A DNA stretch of 64,000 nucleotides from Caulobacter henricii (GCF_001414055.1 NZ_CP013002.1:1860001-1924000), one strand, 5' to 3'. Shown: positions 29,613 through 38,763, counted from the first letter of the stretch. Made by a program: numbers and translations. The notes: generated by a model from the letters alone, not told the origin.

Positions 29613-30518
29613 TCAGGACAAGACTGCATTGGGCTTGGCGCTCTCATATCCTGCAAGCAAGTCCGCGAGCAAAGCGTTTGGGAACCGACGGTTCTGAATG
29701 ATGGCGTAAAAGCTTTCCGTAAGCTGCGGGATCCGGCAGTGCTCGACCAGCACGCCGGACTTCAGTTCGTCGCGCACGATGATGGGGGGAGCCAGGGTCA
29801 CACCTTCGCGCTCGCGGGCGAGCAGGCGCAGCATTGCCATATCGTCGACTTCAGCCAGGATGATGGGCCGGATTCCAGCCAGGTCGAGCAGGCGGTCGAA
29901 CCCGACCCGAATGTCACTGTCGAGGCTCGGAAGCAGTATCGGCTCGCTGCGCAGATCCTCCGGGAATCGGAACGGCGGCTTGTCGGGTCTGGGCCGACCA
30001 ATCAAGCTGACAGGCTGCTGGTTGAGCAAGTAACTGCTAAAGGGCGCGCGAGCGTCCCTCTGCGGGACGCTATTGGAAAGCACCACATCGATGGCATGGG
30101 CCTCGAGCTGCGCGAGCAGATCGCGCGTCGTGCCGGAGCGCACGATCAGCTCCACGTCAGTACGACCGACCAAAGGGCGCAGGAACTCAAGCTGGAAGTT
30201 GCGCGACAGGGTCGTAAGCGCCCCGACTCTCAGAACCTGGCGGCTGGCCTGGGGACGCCCTGCAAGTGTGCTCATCAGCTCGTCGCCGGCCTGGAAAACG
30301 GTATCCGCATAATCCAGCGAAATCTGCCCGGCCTCAGTCAGGACGAGCCGCTTGCCGACCCTTTCGAACAGCGGGTGGCCCATCTGGTGTTCGAGTTTCT
30401 GAATCTGCACCGATAGCGCAGATTGCGACAGGTTCAGGCGTTCGGCTGCTCGCGTGAGGCTTCCCTCATGCGCGACAGCCCAGAAGTAGCGAAGATGGTT
30501 GAAGTTCAGGCTTTTCAC
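29613..30518 (-). CDS. LysR-family regulator, adjacent to dabBA
   Basis: A 301-residue regulator. The winged helix-turn-helix is at residues 4-63 (HLRYFWAVAHEGSLTRAAERL, in pieces HLRYFWAVAHEGS and LTRAAERLNLSQSALS). A two-lobed periplasmic-binding-like effector domain follows from about residue 90. The start is GTG. It is divergent from dabB-dabA with a 108-base gap. A perfect inverted repeat with a T-N11-A core overlaps its own start codon, suggesting autorepression and control of dabBA. LysR genes next to dab operons are known in chemoautotrophs. The effector is unknown; low CO2 or bicarbonate is an inference. Confidence 0.88.
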   Translation of the reverse strand: MKSLNFNHLRYFWAVAHEGSLTRAAERLNLSQSALSVQIQKLEHQMGHPLFERVGKRLVLTEAGQISLDYADTVFQAGDELMSTLAGRPQASRQVLRVGALTTLSRNFQLEFLRPLVGRTDVELIVRSGTTRDLLAQLEAHAIDVVLSNSVPQRDARAPFSSYLLNQQPVSLIGRPRPDKPPFRFPEDLRSEPILLPSLDSDIRVGFDRLLDLAGIRPIILAEVDDMAMLRLLAREREGVTLAPPIIVRDELKSGVLVEHCRIPQLTESFYAIIQNRRFPNALLADLLAGYESAKPNAVLS

Positions 30519-30543
30519 ATCGTTCTATAAAACAGAACGATGT
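30517..30543. promoter_or_regulatory. Perfect inverted repeat, probable LysR operator
   Basis: Arms ACATCGTTCT (30517-30526) and AGAACGATGT (30534-30543) are exact reverse complements, separated by ATAAAAC. The core contains the T-N11-A layout of LysR boxes. It covers the GTG start of the lysR gene and lies about 85 bases before dabB. Binding is inferred, not shown. Confidence 0.7.
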
Positions 30544-30626
30544 CGAAGGAACAATGAATTTTTGCGCGACCGGGGCATCGGTTACCGGTCTCGCCGATCC
30601 GCACGGTGCGTTGAAGGGGAAGACCT

Positions 30627-32186
30627 TTGCCAATCGATCTCCTGCCGTTTGCCGCGCCCTTGGTGCTGTTGCTGTGCGCCGCTGTCGGGTTCACGAACCC
30701 TGGTCGCAGGCCTCGTCACCTTCCTCGGCTGGCCGAAGCCTCCGCCCTTATTGCCCTTGTGATCGCGGCGATCTCAGCGGTGGGGCTCGTTTTGGACGGG
30801 GCGGGGGGCAGCCGTTTGATCGGCCTGAACGGTGTCGGTCTGTCCCTCAGGCTCGACGCTGTCAGCGCCGTGATGTTCCTGCTGGTCTCGTTCATCGGCT
30901 GGGTCGTGGTGCGATACACTGCGACCTATCTGGACGGCGAGGCGCGGCAGGGGGCGTTCACCGGCTGGCTGTGCATGACCCTGGCCTCGGTGCTCCTGCT
31001 GGTACTGTCAGGGAACCTGGTCCAGCTCGTCCTGGCCTGGGTCGCGACGAGCCTCTTTCTGCACCGGCTTCTGCTGTTCTATCCGGACCGCGTCGCCGCC
31101 CAGCGTGCGGCCGCGAAGAAACGCATCACCGCGCGCCTCGGCGATGCGGCCTTGATCGTTGCGGCGGTGTTGCTGGCCCTGGCCTATGGCACAGCCGACA
31201 TCGCGCAGATCCTGAGCAGCGCTCGCGCCGGGAACGGTGGCGGTCTCGCGATAACGGCGGCGGGCTTTCTGGCCGCGGCGGCCCTCTTGAAATCGGCGCA
31301 GTTTCCTCTGCATGGCTGGCTCACAGAGGTGATGGAAACCCCGACGCCCGTTTCGGCGCTACTGCATGCCGGCGTCATCAATGCCGGCGGGTTCCTGCTG
31401 ATCCGATTTGCTGATGTGATGTTGCTGGCACCGGGCGTCCTGGCGGTCATGGTGATGATCGGTGGGTTCACCGCGCTGTTCGGCGGCTTGGTGATGCTGA
31501 CCCAGCCTGCTGTGAAGACCTCTCTGGCCTGGTCGACGGTCGCCCAGATGGGCTTCATGATCCTCGAGTGCGGGCTTGGGCTCTTCCCGCTCGCCCTGCT
31601 GCACATCGTCGCTCATTCGCTATACAAGGCCCATTCCTTCCTGGCCTCCGGCGGCGCAGTCGACCTGATCGCTGCCAATCGCAGGCCAGGTCCGGTGGCC
31701 ATTCCCAAGGCCAGCGCGGTCGGACGCGCCTTCCTTCTGGCTCTGGCGATCTATGGCATCGTCGGTTTCGCGTTCGGGTTCCAGGATAAATCCCCTCAGA
31801 CCGTCGCTCTGGGAGCCATCCTGATCTTCGGTGTGGCCTATATGCTGGCCCAGGGTCTCGCCGACGCCGCGCCGCGGGCCTTGACCCGGCGGACGATCGT
31901 CTACGCCGTCGCCACCTCGGTCAGCTACTTCGCGCTGCAGGTCCTCGCTGTCTGGCTCACCTCTGGAGCATTGCCAGCCGCGCCGGCACCGGGACCGCTA
32001 CAGTGGGCGTTGATCGTGCTGGCGGTTATCAGCTTCGGCCTCGTCGCCGTGGTCCAGGCGATGTTCCCGCTCTGGGCCTATCACCCGGCGGCCGCCGGCC
32101 TGCGCGTGCATCTCTCCAATGGCTTCTACGCCAACGCAGTGTTCGATCGGCTGCTCCGCGGCTGGCGTTTGCGCAGCGCTTCCTGA
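30627..32186 (+). CDS. dabB: DabB: NADH-quinone oxidoreductase subunit L-like membrane protein
   Basis: A proton-conducting-antiporter family membrane protein (Proton_antipo_M), 519 residues with about 13 helices. Visible motifs include SAQFPLHGWLTEVMETPTPVSALLHAG (in pieces SAQFPLHGWLTEVM, ETPTPVSALLHAG) with the conserved Lys/His/Glu of NuoL-like channels, and HSLYKAHSFLASG. No other complex I genes are near, and the next gene is DUF2309 (DabA), so it is DabB, which couples cation flow to CO2 hydration. The start is TTG with GAAGGGGA six bases before it. DabA follows after 12 bases. Confidence 0.9.
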   Translation: MPIDLLPFAAPLVLLLCAAVGFTNPGRRPRHLPRLAEASALIALVIAAISAVGLVLDGAGGSRLIGLNGVGLSLRLDAVSAVMFLLVSFIGWVVVRYTATYLDGEARQGAFTGWLCMTLASVLLLVLSGNLVQLVLAWVATSLFLHRLLLFYPDRVAAQRAAAKKRITARLGDAALIVAAVLLALAYGTADIAQILSSARAGNGGGLAITAAGFLAAAALLKSAQFPLHGWLTEVMETPTPVSALLHAGVINAGGFLLIRFADVMLLAPGVLAVMVMIGGFTALFGGLVMLTQPAVKTSLAWSTVAQMGFMILECGLGLFPLALLHIVAHSLYKAHSFLASGGAVDLIAANRRPGPVAIPKASAVGRAFLLALAIYGIVGFAFGFQDKSPQTVALGAILIFGVAYMLAQGLADAAPRALTRRTIVYAVATSVSYFALQVLAVWLTSGALPAAPAPGPLQWALIVLAVISFGLVAVVQAMFPLWAYHPAAAGLRVHLSNGFYANAVFDRLLRGWRLRSAS

Positions 32187-32198
32187 TCTGACTGGAGC

Positions 32199-34625
32199 AT
32201 GACGATGACGAATTCAGAGACTCCGCTTCTGCAGGCAACCCTGGACCTGGACGCCGCCGCTGATCGGGCCGCCCGGGCGATCCCTCCGGTCTGGCCGCTG
32301 GCGTCGAGCGTCGCGGTCAACCCCTTTCTCGGCCAGACCCATGAAAGCCTGGCCTCGGTCGCTGCGCGCCTGGGGCGAGTGGCCGGCTTATCGGTGACGC
32401 TGCCCCGCGACTGGTACCAAGAGCGAATCGCCAGCGGTGCGATCACCGACGGCGATCTGACCGACGCCTTGAGCAGCACACAGGAGGCCACGCGACCTGC
32501 GAGCCTCGCCGCGCTCAAGTCAGCCGCTGCGGCCTCAAGGCCGACAGTCTATGCCTTGCCGACGATCGCAGACCTTGCCGCTGATGTGTCGGGTATCGAC
32601 TGGCCGGCTCTGATTGCAGAGCGCTTCGGCGCTTGGGCAGCAGGTTATTTTGACGAGGGGCAGGCGCTGTGGGCCGCGCCACGCGGGCGAGGTGCCTATG
32701 CGGCCTGGCGCGCTGTCGCAACCCATGATCTGACACCCGAGATTGTCGGCCTGGCGGGTTTCGCCACCCATGTTTCTCAGGCCCCAGAAACCGCCTCGGG
32801 CGCGATTGCCGGCGTCGCGCAGCAGATCGCTGTTCCGAGTGAGGCGCTTGAAACCTACTTCCACCAGATGCTGATGACGCTTGGTGGCTGGGCACAGTTT
32901 GCGCGCTACCGGCTTTGGCAGGCCGAGTTGGCCGGGACTACCGACTCGACCCTCACCGATTTTCTGGCGATCCGTCTGATCTGGGAAGCCGCGCTCCTCG
33001 AGCGATATGAGGCCAAGATCGCTGATCGCTGGAAGGCGGTTGTCGCCTCCCATGTCGACCCGATCATGCCGACGCATGATCAGGTCGTGGACGCCATTCT
33101 CCAGGATGCGGCGGAACGGGCCGCGCAGCGGATTCTGGCCGAAACCCTCGCTGCGCCCGGGAGCGACGCGCCCGAAAAGCGCCCGGTCGTCCAGGCCGCC
33201 TTCTGTATCGATGTCCGCTCCGAGGTGTTTCGGCGGGCGCTGGAATCCGTAAATCCCGAGATCCAAACCCTGGGTTTCGCCGGGTTTTTTGGCCTGACCG
33301 CCTCGCATCGTCGCTTTGCATCGGATGTGCAGGAGCTCCGTCTGCCGGTGCTGCTTAATCCGGGAGTGACCACCTGTTCTGGCGGTCCCGCGGACGCCGA
33401 GGCTGACCAGTCGGCGCGGTTCAAGGCCCGTGCGAAGCGGGCCTGGGGGCGCTTCAAGCTCGCCGCTGTCTCGTCCTTCGCCTTCGTAGAGGCGACGGGC
33501 CCGGTCTATGCCAGCAAGCTGGTCAGTGACGCCTTGGGGCTTCATGGCAGGCCCGCGCCGAATGAACCCGCGCCCCGGCTGGATCCCGCGCTCGACCTGA
33601 CGACCAGGACCAAGGCCGCCGAAACGGTGCTGCGGGCCATGTCGCTGACCACCAACTTCGCAAGACTGGTCCTTCTGGCCGGTCACGGTGCGAACGTCGT
33701 CAACAACCCCCACGCCAGCGGTCTTCATTGTGGGGCGTGCGGCGGTTACTCCGGCGAGGTCAACGCCCGGCTGCTGGCGGCCCTGCTGAACGATTCGGAG
33801 GTCCGCGCGGGCCTGGTTCCTCAGGGGATCGACATCCCGGCCGACACCCTGTTCCTCGCCGCGCTGCATGACACGACGACGGACGCGGTCACGCTCTATG
33901 CGGACGATCAGGCCTCGCTGTCCCATCAGTCCGATATCCGCCAGGTCCAGCTTTGGCTGGAAGCGGCGGGCGTCATCTCAAGGGGCGAGCGAGCCCTGCG
34001 ACTGCCCAGAGCGGCAGGGGAGGGCAGTCTTGAGCGTCGAAGCCGAGATTGGGCGGAAGTACGGCCCGAATGGGCGCTGGCCGGCTGCAAGGCGTTCATT
34101 GCCGCGCCCCGTCGGCGTACCGCTGGCAAGACCCTCGCAGGACGCGCCTTCCTGCACGACTACGACTGGAAGATCGACAAGGACTTTGGCGTTCTGGAGC
34201 TGATCCTGACCGCACCGGTGGTCGTCGCGAGCTGGATCAGCCTGCAGTACTACGGGTCTACTGTGGCACCGGCGGTGTTCGGCGGCGGCAACAAGCTGCT
34301 GCATAATGTGACCGGCGGAGTAGGCGTTGTTGAGGGGAATGGCGGCGTGATGCGCGCTGGGCTTCCCTGGCAATCGGTCCACGATGGCGAACGCTACGTC
34401 CATGAACCGCTGCGCCTGTCTGTCTGTATCGAAGCGCCCCGCGAAGCGATGTCCGAAATCCTCAATCGGCATGAGGGGGTTCGCGCACTGTTCGAAAATC
34501 GCTGGCTGCATCTTTTCGCTCTTGATGAAGCCGGCAGGATGGCCTGGCGCTATGCCGGCGATCTGAAATGGACCGCGATGGATGTCGCAGCCGATCCGGA
34601 CGGTGCGCTAAAGATTGCAATCTGA
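32199..34625 (+). CDS. dabA: DabA: DUF2309 inorganic carbon transporter subunit
   Basis: The 808-residue catalytic subunit of the DAB dissolved-inorganic-carbon pump, thought to be a beta-carbonic-anhydrase-like, vectorial CO2 hydratase. The expected zinc residues are all present: Cys336 and Asp338 in FCIDVRSE, His496 in [15 protein letters not shown] and Cys511 in [11 protein letters not shown]. The 15-residue spacing between His and the second Cys matches the Halothiobacillus protein. An ATG start with GGAGC precedes it. With DabB it should supply bicarbonate for anaplerotic or biosynthetic carboxylations, since no carbon-fixation genes are seen here. Confidence 0.92.
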   Translation: MTMTNSETPLLQATLDLDAAADRAARAIPPVWPLASSVAVNPFLGQTHESLASVAARLGRVAGLSVTLPRDWYQERIASGAITDGDLTDALSSTQEATRPASLAALKSAAAASRPTVYALPTIADLAADVSGIDWPALIAERFGAWAAGYFDEGQALWAAPRGRGAYAAWRAVATHDLTPEIVGLAGFATHVSQAPETASGAIAGVAQQIAVPSEALETYFHQMLMTLGGWAQFARYRLWQAELAGTTDSTLTDFLAIRLIWEAALLERYEAKIADRWKAVVASHVDPIMPTHDQVVDAILQDAAERAAQRILAETLAAPGSDAPEKRPVVQAAFCIDVRSEVFRRALESVNPEIQTLGFAGFFGLTASHRRFASDVQELRLPVLLNPGVTTCSGGPADAEADQSARFKARAKRAWGRFKLAAVSSFAFVEATGPVYASKLVSDALGLHGRPAPNEPAPRLDPALDLTTRTKAAETVLRAMSLTTNFARLVLLAGHGANVVNNPHASGLHCGACGGYSGEVNARLLAALLNDSEVRAGLVPQGIDIPADTLFLAALHDTTTDAVTLYADDQASLSHQSDIRQVQLWLEAAGVISRGERALRLPRAAGEGSLERRSRDWAEVRPEWALAGCKAFIAAPRRRTAGKTLAGRAFLHDYDWKIDKDFGVLELILTAPVVVASWISLQYYGSTVAPAVFGGGNKLLHNVTGGVGVVEGNGGVMRAGLPWQSVHDGERYVHEPLRLSVCIEAPREAMSEILNRHEGVRALFENRWLHLFALDEAGRMAWRYAGDLKWTAMDVAADPDGALKIAI

Positions 34626-34645
34626 TCAGTGAAGGCGATCGGTGC

Positions 34646-35222
34646 CTAGGGCGCGACGGGAAGCATTAGTTCATTGCGTCGCATAAACCAGAGGGTCCAT
34701 GGCGGATCGTACTGGGCCAGCGAAACCGGGCCGGTGGCACTTAGATTGTGAGTACTGACAAGCCCTTCGAGCCTGGCGGCTTTTGCGGTGACGTCTTCCT
34801 TGCCCGCCAGGCCGGAGAACTTCAGCACCGCAAAGCGAGTCGCCGGCACGGCTCTCAGGTGGACGTTTGGATCGTTCGGTTCCGGCAGTGTGGCCATAGA
34901 ATAGGCACTCGGCATCGTGAAACGCACGATCCATTTTCCGGCGCTCTGGACCTGAGTGACTGGCGCGGTCATGGCGATGCTTTGACGTCGTGTATTGCCA
35001 CCAAAAATGTAGCCGGCAAGCAGGCGAAAGCCCGATCCGGCCGCTTCCTTCTGGTCGCCACTGACGCTGACCTCAGCCACTATGAGGGTTGGGTAGTCGC
35101 GAATTTCGAACGCTCCAACTCGCAGGACCGATCTGTAGGCTGGTTCTTCGACGGCCAAGGGGTTCGTTCCGAGAAGGAGTTGCGCCGAGCATCGCAGCCA
35201 GAGCCCGGAAAGGTAACGACAT
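34646..35222 (-). pseudogene. SOUL family heme-binding protein with frameshifted signal peptide
   Basis: The body (34646-35158, about 170 residues) is a SOUL domain: VEEPAYRSVLRVGAFEIRDY, then SIAMTAPV and WTLWFMRRNELM. These proteins bind heme or tetrapyrrole. The only in-frame start is a TTG inside the apparent signal-cleavage site. An ATG at 35222 opens MSLPFRALAAMLGA in another frame; removing one base near 35180 joins it to LLLGTNPLAVEEPAY, making a complete signal peptide. So the gene looks like an exported protein broken by a +1 insertion or a sequencing error. A short cytoplasmic version from the TTG cannot be excluded. Confidence 0.75.
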
Positions 35223-35437
35223 CGGTCTTGACTGCGTTCCGCGGTTGGCCACGCTTTTTCCCTAGACCCGTAAACATAAGGGCCAATGTGGCGCTACGGA
35301 TCGAGTTACATGATTTCCGATAATATACCTTAGACGACTAATTGAAGGAGGCTCTGGACAACGGTCTCCGGAAAATCCGCCCTTGCTCTCCTGGTAGTTC
35401 AGCGCAAGCCAGTTATCGCCCACTAGGCCGCACAAAA

Positions 35438-35644
35438 CTAACTGGGCACCAGCACCACCTTGGCCTTCAGCTCATTGGGATCCATGTCGACAGTCGGTGG
35501 CTTACGCCAGGCCATGGACTGCGCGGCCTGCGCCCGGTCGATCACGCCTCCGTCCTGGATCCGGCGCAGTCCGGCTACCGCACAGACTTTCCGACACCAG
35601 AGCCGCACGCCCGAATCCGCTAGGCCGGAAAGACAGCCCTGCCC
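35438..35644 (-). pseudogene. Unidentified ORF remnant (C-terminal fragment)
   Basis: On the minus strand an open stretch of 68 codons ends in TAG at 35438 and begins after a TAA at 35645. Its last 45 codons look like real protein: LRRIQDGGVIDRAQAAQSMA, then WRKPPTVDMDPNELKAKVVL and VPS, with high GC at third positions. No ATG lies at the front; a GTG is possible near VRLWCRKVC. I do not recognise the family. It may be the tail of a decayed gene, or a short real gene. Confidence 0.35.
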
Positions 35645-35665
35645 TTAAGATCCTGGCCGTAACGC

Positions 35666-35691
35666 GGCGGGCTTCAGTGAGGAAGCCCGCC
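35666..35691 (-). terminator. Hairpin downstream of btuB, possible terminator
   Basis: A perfect 10-base stem (GGCGGGCTTC / GAAGCCCGCC) with a 6-base loop lies 43 bases past the btuB stop. There is no clear U-run on either strand, so it may be a processing or stabilising hairpin instead. Confidence 0.5.
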
Positions 35692-35733
35692 ATGCCATTG
35701 GGTACAACTCAAGATATGGCAGCGCCAAGCGCG

Positions 35734-37686
35734 CTAGAACTTGGCACGGAGCCCGAGGAAAGCCCCCCGTCCGGGCGTGCCATAGTTCAGAATGGTCTGG
35801 TAAGCCTCATCGAAGGCATTTTCTAAACGGCCATAGACTTCCAGGCGGTCATTGATCGGGTACGACGCCCGCAGGTCCACCAGCGTGTAGCCTTGGACAA
35901 CGACCGTATTGGCCTCGTTATTATAGGTCTTGCCAACATGGCGCGCCGCAACAGTCGTCCTGAGGCCAACTGGCCACCGGTAGGTGGCGGAGATGTTGGC
36001 GAGATTTTTTGGCCGACGCGTCAGTTGCTTACCGCTATTGCTCCCGGAGGCATTCTCGGATTCCGTGAACGTGTAATTGCCGACAACGCTTAGCCGGTCG
36101 GTCGCCAGCACCTGCCCGATCAGTTCCAGCCCCTTGGCTCGAGTCTTCTGGATGTTCTTGTAGTAGCCAAAGCGCTGGACGCCGCCTGGCCGGCACAAGG
36201 GATCAACCGTTGTCGAAGAGCAGGAAAAAAAGCGGATCTCATTGTCCGCTTCGCGCTTGAAGACCGTGGCTGAGATCCTGGCTTTGCGTCCCCAGAATTG
36301 CTGCTCTGTGCCGATGTCCCAGCTGTCAAACGCCTCTGCCTGAAGCTGCTGATTTCCGTATTCGCTGAACAGCTCATAGAGGCCGGGGGCACGGAATCCC
36401 TGGCCGAAACTGGCGCGCACAACCGTTTTGCCTTCATTCAAGGACCAGGCCGCTGAAGCCTGACCAAGGCTGTGGGCCCCATAGGCATCATGGTCTTCAT
36501 GGCGGAGGCCTCCGGTGAGGGTCAGGCCTGAAACGGGCTCGGCCTGGATTTGGCCATAAACGCTATCAACGCCAATCCGTCCGGTCTTGAAGGCGGGATT
36601 GGGGGCAAACTGGCTCGGCGACCGCGTCCTCATGGTTGAGCGTTCTCGCTCCGCACCAAAGTTGGAGGTCACCGCATCATTGAGCGCGAAAGCGCCCTGA
36701 TACTCCCAGCGGCGGTTCTTGCCGGCAGCATCGAAGGTCAAAGGCTGGGCAACCCGGCTTGGGTTGAAGTTTTCCCGATCGGTGTCCGTGTAGCCATAAC
36801 CCAACCGGTTGTTCCAGCGGCCGTCCAGAAGAGTGAAATTCAGGCCGGAATAGACCACGAGTTCATCAGTGCGTCCGAACTCGGCTGAATCCGTATTGAA
36901 GCCGTCAAAGTCGGCCTTGCCGCGCGAATAAACGGTCCGGATCTCGACCGAAGCCGCCGGATTGATGGCAAGCCGCATCCGGGCCGACAGCCCTGAGTTC
37001 TGATAGGCGTCCTTCTCCTTGCCGCCGGCATAGGCGGAAAAGCCGTCTGTGGTGTAGTAGCTGCCAGCCACTCGCCAGGTCAGGTGATCACCAATGCCGC
37101 CTGTGCCCGCCCGGAGGTAGGCGGTGTTTCTTGCGCCCCCCTCCCCGCTGACAAAGCTTTCAAAGGCCGCAGTCGGTTCGGCGGTCACCAGATTGATCAC
37201 GCCACCAATGGCCTGGCTGCCCCACAGTGTCGATTGACCGCCGCGCAGAACTTCGATGCGCGAGATGTCACCAACCAGAAGGTTGCCCGCGTTGAATCCA
37301 CCCTGGGTCGAAGAAGGATCGTTCAGCTTGACGCCATCAATCAGAACGACCGTGTGCTGGTTCTCCGCCCCCCGGATATAGAGGCTGGTCGCAGAGCCTG
37401 CGCCACCGTTACGGCTGTAGCTGACGCTGGGAGTCTGGACCAAGAGTTCGACGGCGGTCGTGGCCTGGCTCGCCTTGATGGCTTCGGTGGTCAGGATGGT
37501 GACGGATGAACCAACCTTTTCGATCGGCTGTGTCGATCGCGTGGCCGTCACCACGAGATCGGCGAGAGCGGTCGCGCCGGTCCGGCCGGCGACATCGGTT
37601 TCTGGAGCCTTCTGGTCCCGGGCCATGGCGGGTCCGGAGATGAGAGTAATGGCGAGTGCGCTGGAGCACAGGTGCGCTCTGATCAT
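35734..37686 (-). CDS. btuB: TonB-dependent outer membrane receptor, BtuB-like (cobalamin)
   Basis: A 650-residue TonB-dependent receptor. It has a signal peptide (to about residue 23, ISGPAMARD), a TonB-box-like segment (LADLVVTATR), a plug domain with TSLYIRGAENQHTVVLIDGV, and a 22-strand barrel ending in GLRAKF with terminal Phe. The ATG at 37686 has an AAAGGGAAAG site; the open frame to 37779 adds only non-family sequence. The cobalamin riboswitch upstream identifies vitamin B12 or another corrinoid as the substrate. No btuCDF transport genes are next to it. Confidence 0.9.
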   Translation of the reverse strand: MIRAHLCSSALAITLISGPAMARDQKAPETDVAGRTGATALADLVVTATRSTQPIEKVGSSVTILTTEAIKASQATTAVELLVQTPSVSYSRNGGAGSATSLYIRGAENQHTVVLIDGVKLNDPSSTQGGFNAGNLLVGDISRIEVLRGGQSTLWGSQAIGGVINLVTAEPTAAFESFVSGEGGARNTAYLRAGTGGIGDHLTWRVAGSYYTTDGFSAYAGGKEKDAYQNSGLSARMRLAINPAASVEIRTVYSRGKADFDGFNTDSAEFGRTDELVVYSGLNFTLLDGRWNNRLGYGYTDTDRENFNPSRVAQPLTFDAAGKNRRWEYQGAFALNDAVTSNFGAERERSTMRTRSPSQFAPNPAFKTGRIGVDSVYGQIQAEPVSGLTLTGGLRHEDHDAYGAHSLGQASAAWSLNEGKTVVRASFGQGFRAPGLYELFSEYGNQQLQAEAFDSWDIGTEQQFWGRKARISATVFKREADNEIRFFSCSSTTVDPLCRPGGVQRFGYYKNIQKTRAKGLELIGQVLATDRLSVVGNYTFTESENASGSNSGKQLTRRPKNLANISATYRWPVGLRTTVAARHVGKTYNNEANTVVVQGYTLVDLRASYPINDRLEVYGRLENAFDEAYQTILNYGTPGRGAFLGLRAKF

Positions 37687-37829
37687 GGTCTTTCCCTTTG
37701 AATGACCGGCACACGTCCTCAAGCCCTGAGCGCAGGACTGCGCCAACGGCCAGAGGCCGCGACACGGCCCGACTGACATGTCGTTTCGCGGGAAATCCCG
37801 TTCGCTCGGCGCACCCCGGCCGGACGATG

Positions 37830-38005
37830 AACGACTGCGCCGGGCAGGTCTCCTGGCTCACGGGTCACGGCTTGGCGCGTCGCCTTCCCAGGACCGAGAT
37901 CCCAGTGGCATGTGACGCGCAAGCTCGCCGCTTACAGTTGCGGGGGCAGCCGGGGTTTTGAACCCCGTTCCCTATTCATCCTCTTGCGAGGAACCTGACG
38001 CATGG
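37830..38005 (-). ncRNA. Cobalamin riboswitch upstream of btuB
   Basis: On the minus strand the leader has the B12 box AGCCAGGAGACCTGCC (37843-37858). The conserved core reads GAATAGGGAAC, then GGTTCAAAACCCCGGCTGCC, then CCCGCAACTGTAAGCGG. These match the cobalamin aptamer in order and spacing. It ends about 145 bases before the btuB ATG, so adenosylcobalamin should repress btuB expression. Edges are approximate. Confidence 0.93.
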
Positions 38006-38092
38006 CCAGACCTATAGGGCGAGCCCTAGAGCGTCAATCTTGGCCTTCGGGTGATCGGAGCGACTGCCGACAGGGAAAGCTCAAGGCCTAAT

Positions 38093-38108
38093 CCGAACAA
38101 TTGTTCGG
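38093..38108. promoter_or_regulatory. 16-base perfect palindrome, possible operator
   Basis: CCGAACAATTGTTCGG is its own reverse complement. It lies between the riboswitch and the plus-strand secreted-protein gene, 80 bases before that ATG. It resembles a dimeric repressor site, for example TetR-, MarR- or LexA-like, but no regulator gene is adjacent. Unassigned. Confidence 0.4.
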
Positions 38109-38187
38109 GAGTGCGCATTGGTCACTGGCGTTTTGCCACGTGCGGCCGCAAGGTTCCCTCCGTGAGACTTGATGCGGAGTTTCGACC

Positions 38188-38685
38188 ATGAAAATCCCGA
38201 TGGCACTTTCGGCTCTGGCGATGGGTTTCGCACTGCCAGCCTTGGCCGCGCCCCAGGTTTCCAGCGTTCGCGTGTCAATTGGTCCGGACCTGGCCAAGCA
38301 GACCCAAACGCTGGATGCCCGGGAGTTCGACTATCTGACACGGGAACTCAAACGCTCCGTCGAGAAGCGGCTGGACCGATCGGGAGCGCTGGACCCTGCA
38401 GGCGGCGAACTCGAACTCATCATTGAAGATGCCCGGCCCAATCGTCCCACTTTTAGGGAGATGGCCGCGAAACCCGGTCTTTCCTACCAAAGCTTTGGCG
38501 TGGGTGGTGCCCGCATTAGCGGTGAGTACCGCGCGCCGACCGGTGCTCGAACCCCGGTCGACTACAGCTGGTATGAAACCGATATTCGCTGGGCCCAGTA
38601 TGGATCCACCTGGAGCGATGCGGACGAAGCCTTTGATCGACTTGCCGAACGCCTCGTCAAGGACGGGTTCAAAGCCAACGACTAG
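38188..38685 (+). CDS. Secreted protein of unknown function
   Basis: A 165-residue protein with a clear signal peptide (MALSALAMGFALPALA then APQ, cleavage near residue 21). The mature part contains DAREFDYLTRELKRSVEKRL, a beta-rich segment ELELIIEDARPNRPTFREMA and a C-terminal helix DAFDRLAERLVKDGF-like stretch. No cysteines or catalytic motif stand out. I do not recognise the family; it resembles small periplasmic proteins conserved in Caulobacterales. A GAGTTTCGACC sequence precedes the ATG. It is monocistronic or leads the MFS gene, 78 bases away. Confidence 0.7.
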   Translation: MKIPMALSALAMGFALPALAAPQVSSVRVSIGPDLAKQTQTLDAREFDYLTRELKRSVEKRLDRSGALDPAGGELELIIEDARPNRPTFREMAAKPGLSYQSFGVGGARISGEYRAPTGARTPVDYSWYETDIRWAQYGSTWSDADEAFDRLAERLVKDGFKAND

Positions 38686-38763
38686 GATACGCGAACGGCG
38701 CCAGCGCTGGACGCACCAATAAGACGGGAACCATCCCGCAGTACTGGGAGAGATATAGGCAGA

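Larger units (their letters stand above)
35223..35733. other. Low-gene region between SOUL gene and btuB
   Basis: A 511-base stretch with no complete gene. It contains an unidentified coding remnant on the minus strand (35438-35644) and a perfect hairpin downstream of btuB (35666-35691). The part 35223-35437 is comparatively AT-rich near 35325-35345 and may hold the promoter of the SOUL gene. Confidence 0.5.

Noticed and set aside
30554..31414. Plus-strand frame starting MNFCATGASV before dabB
   Set aside because: It overlaps dabB in another frame and becomes Arg/Gly-rich nonsense; the dabB frame matches the NuoL-like family from the TTG at 30627.
32535..33926. 463-codon minus-strand open frame inside dabA
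   Set aside because: Antisense to dabA, which has all metal-binding residues in the plus frame.
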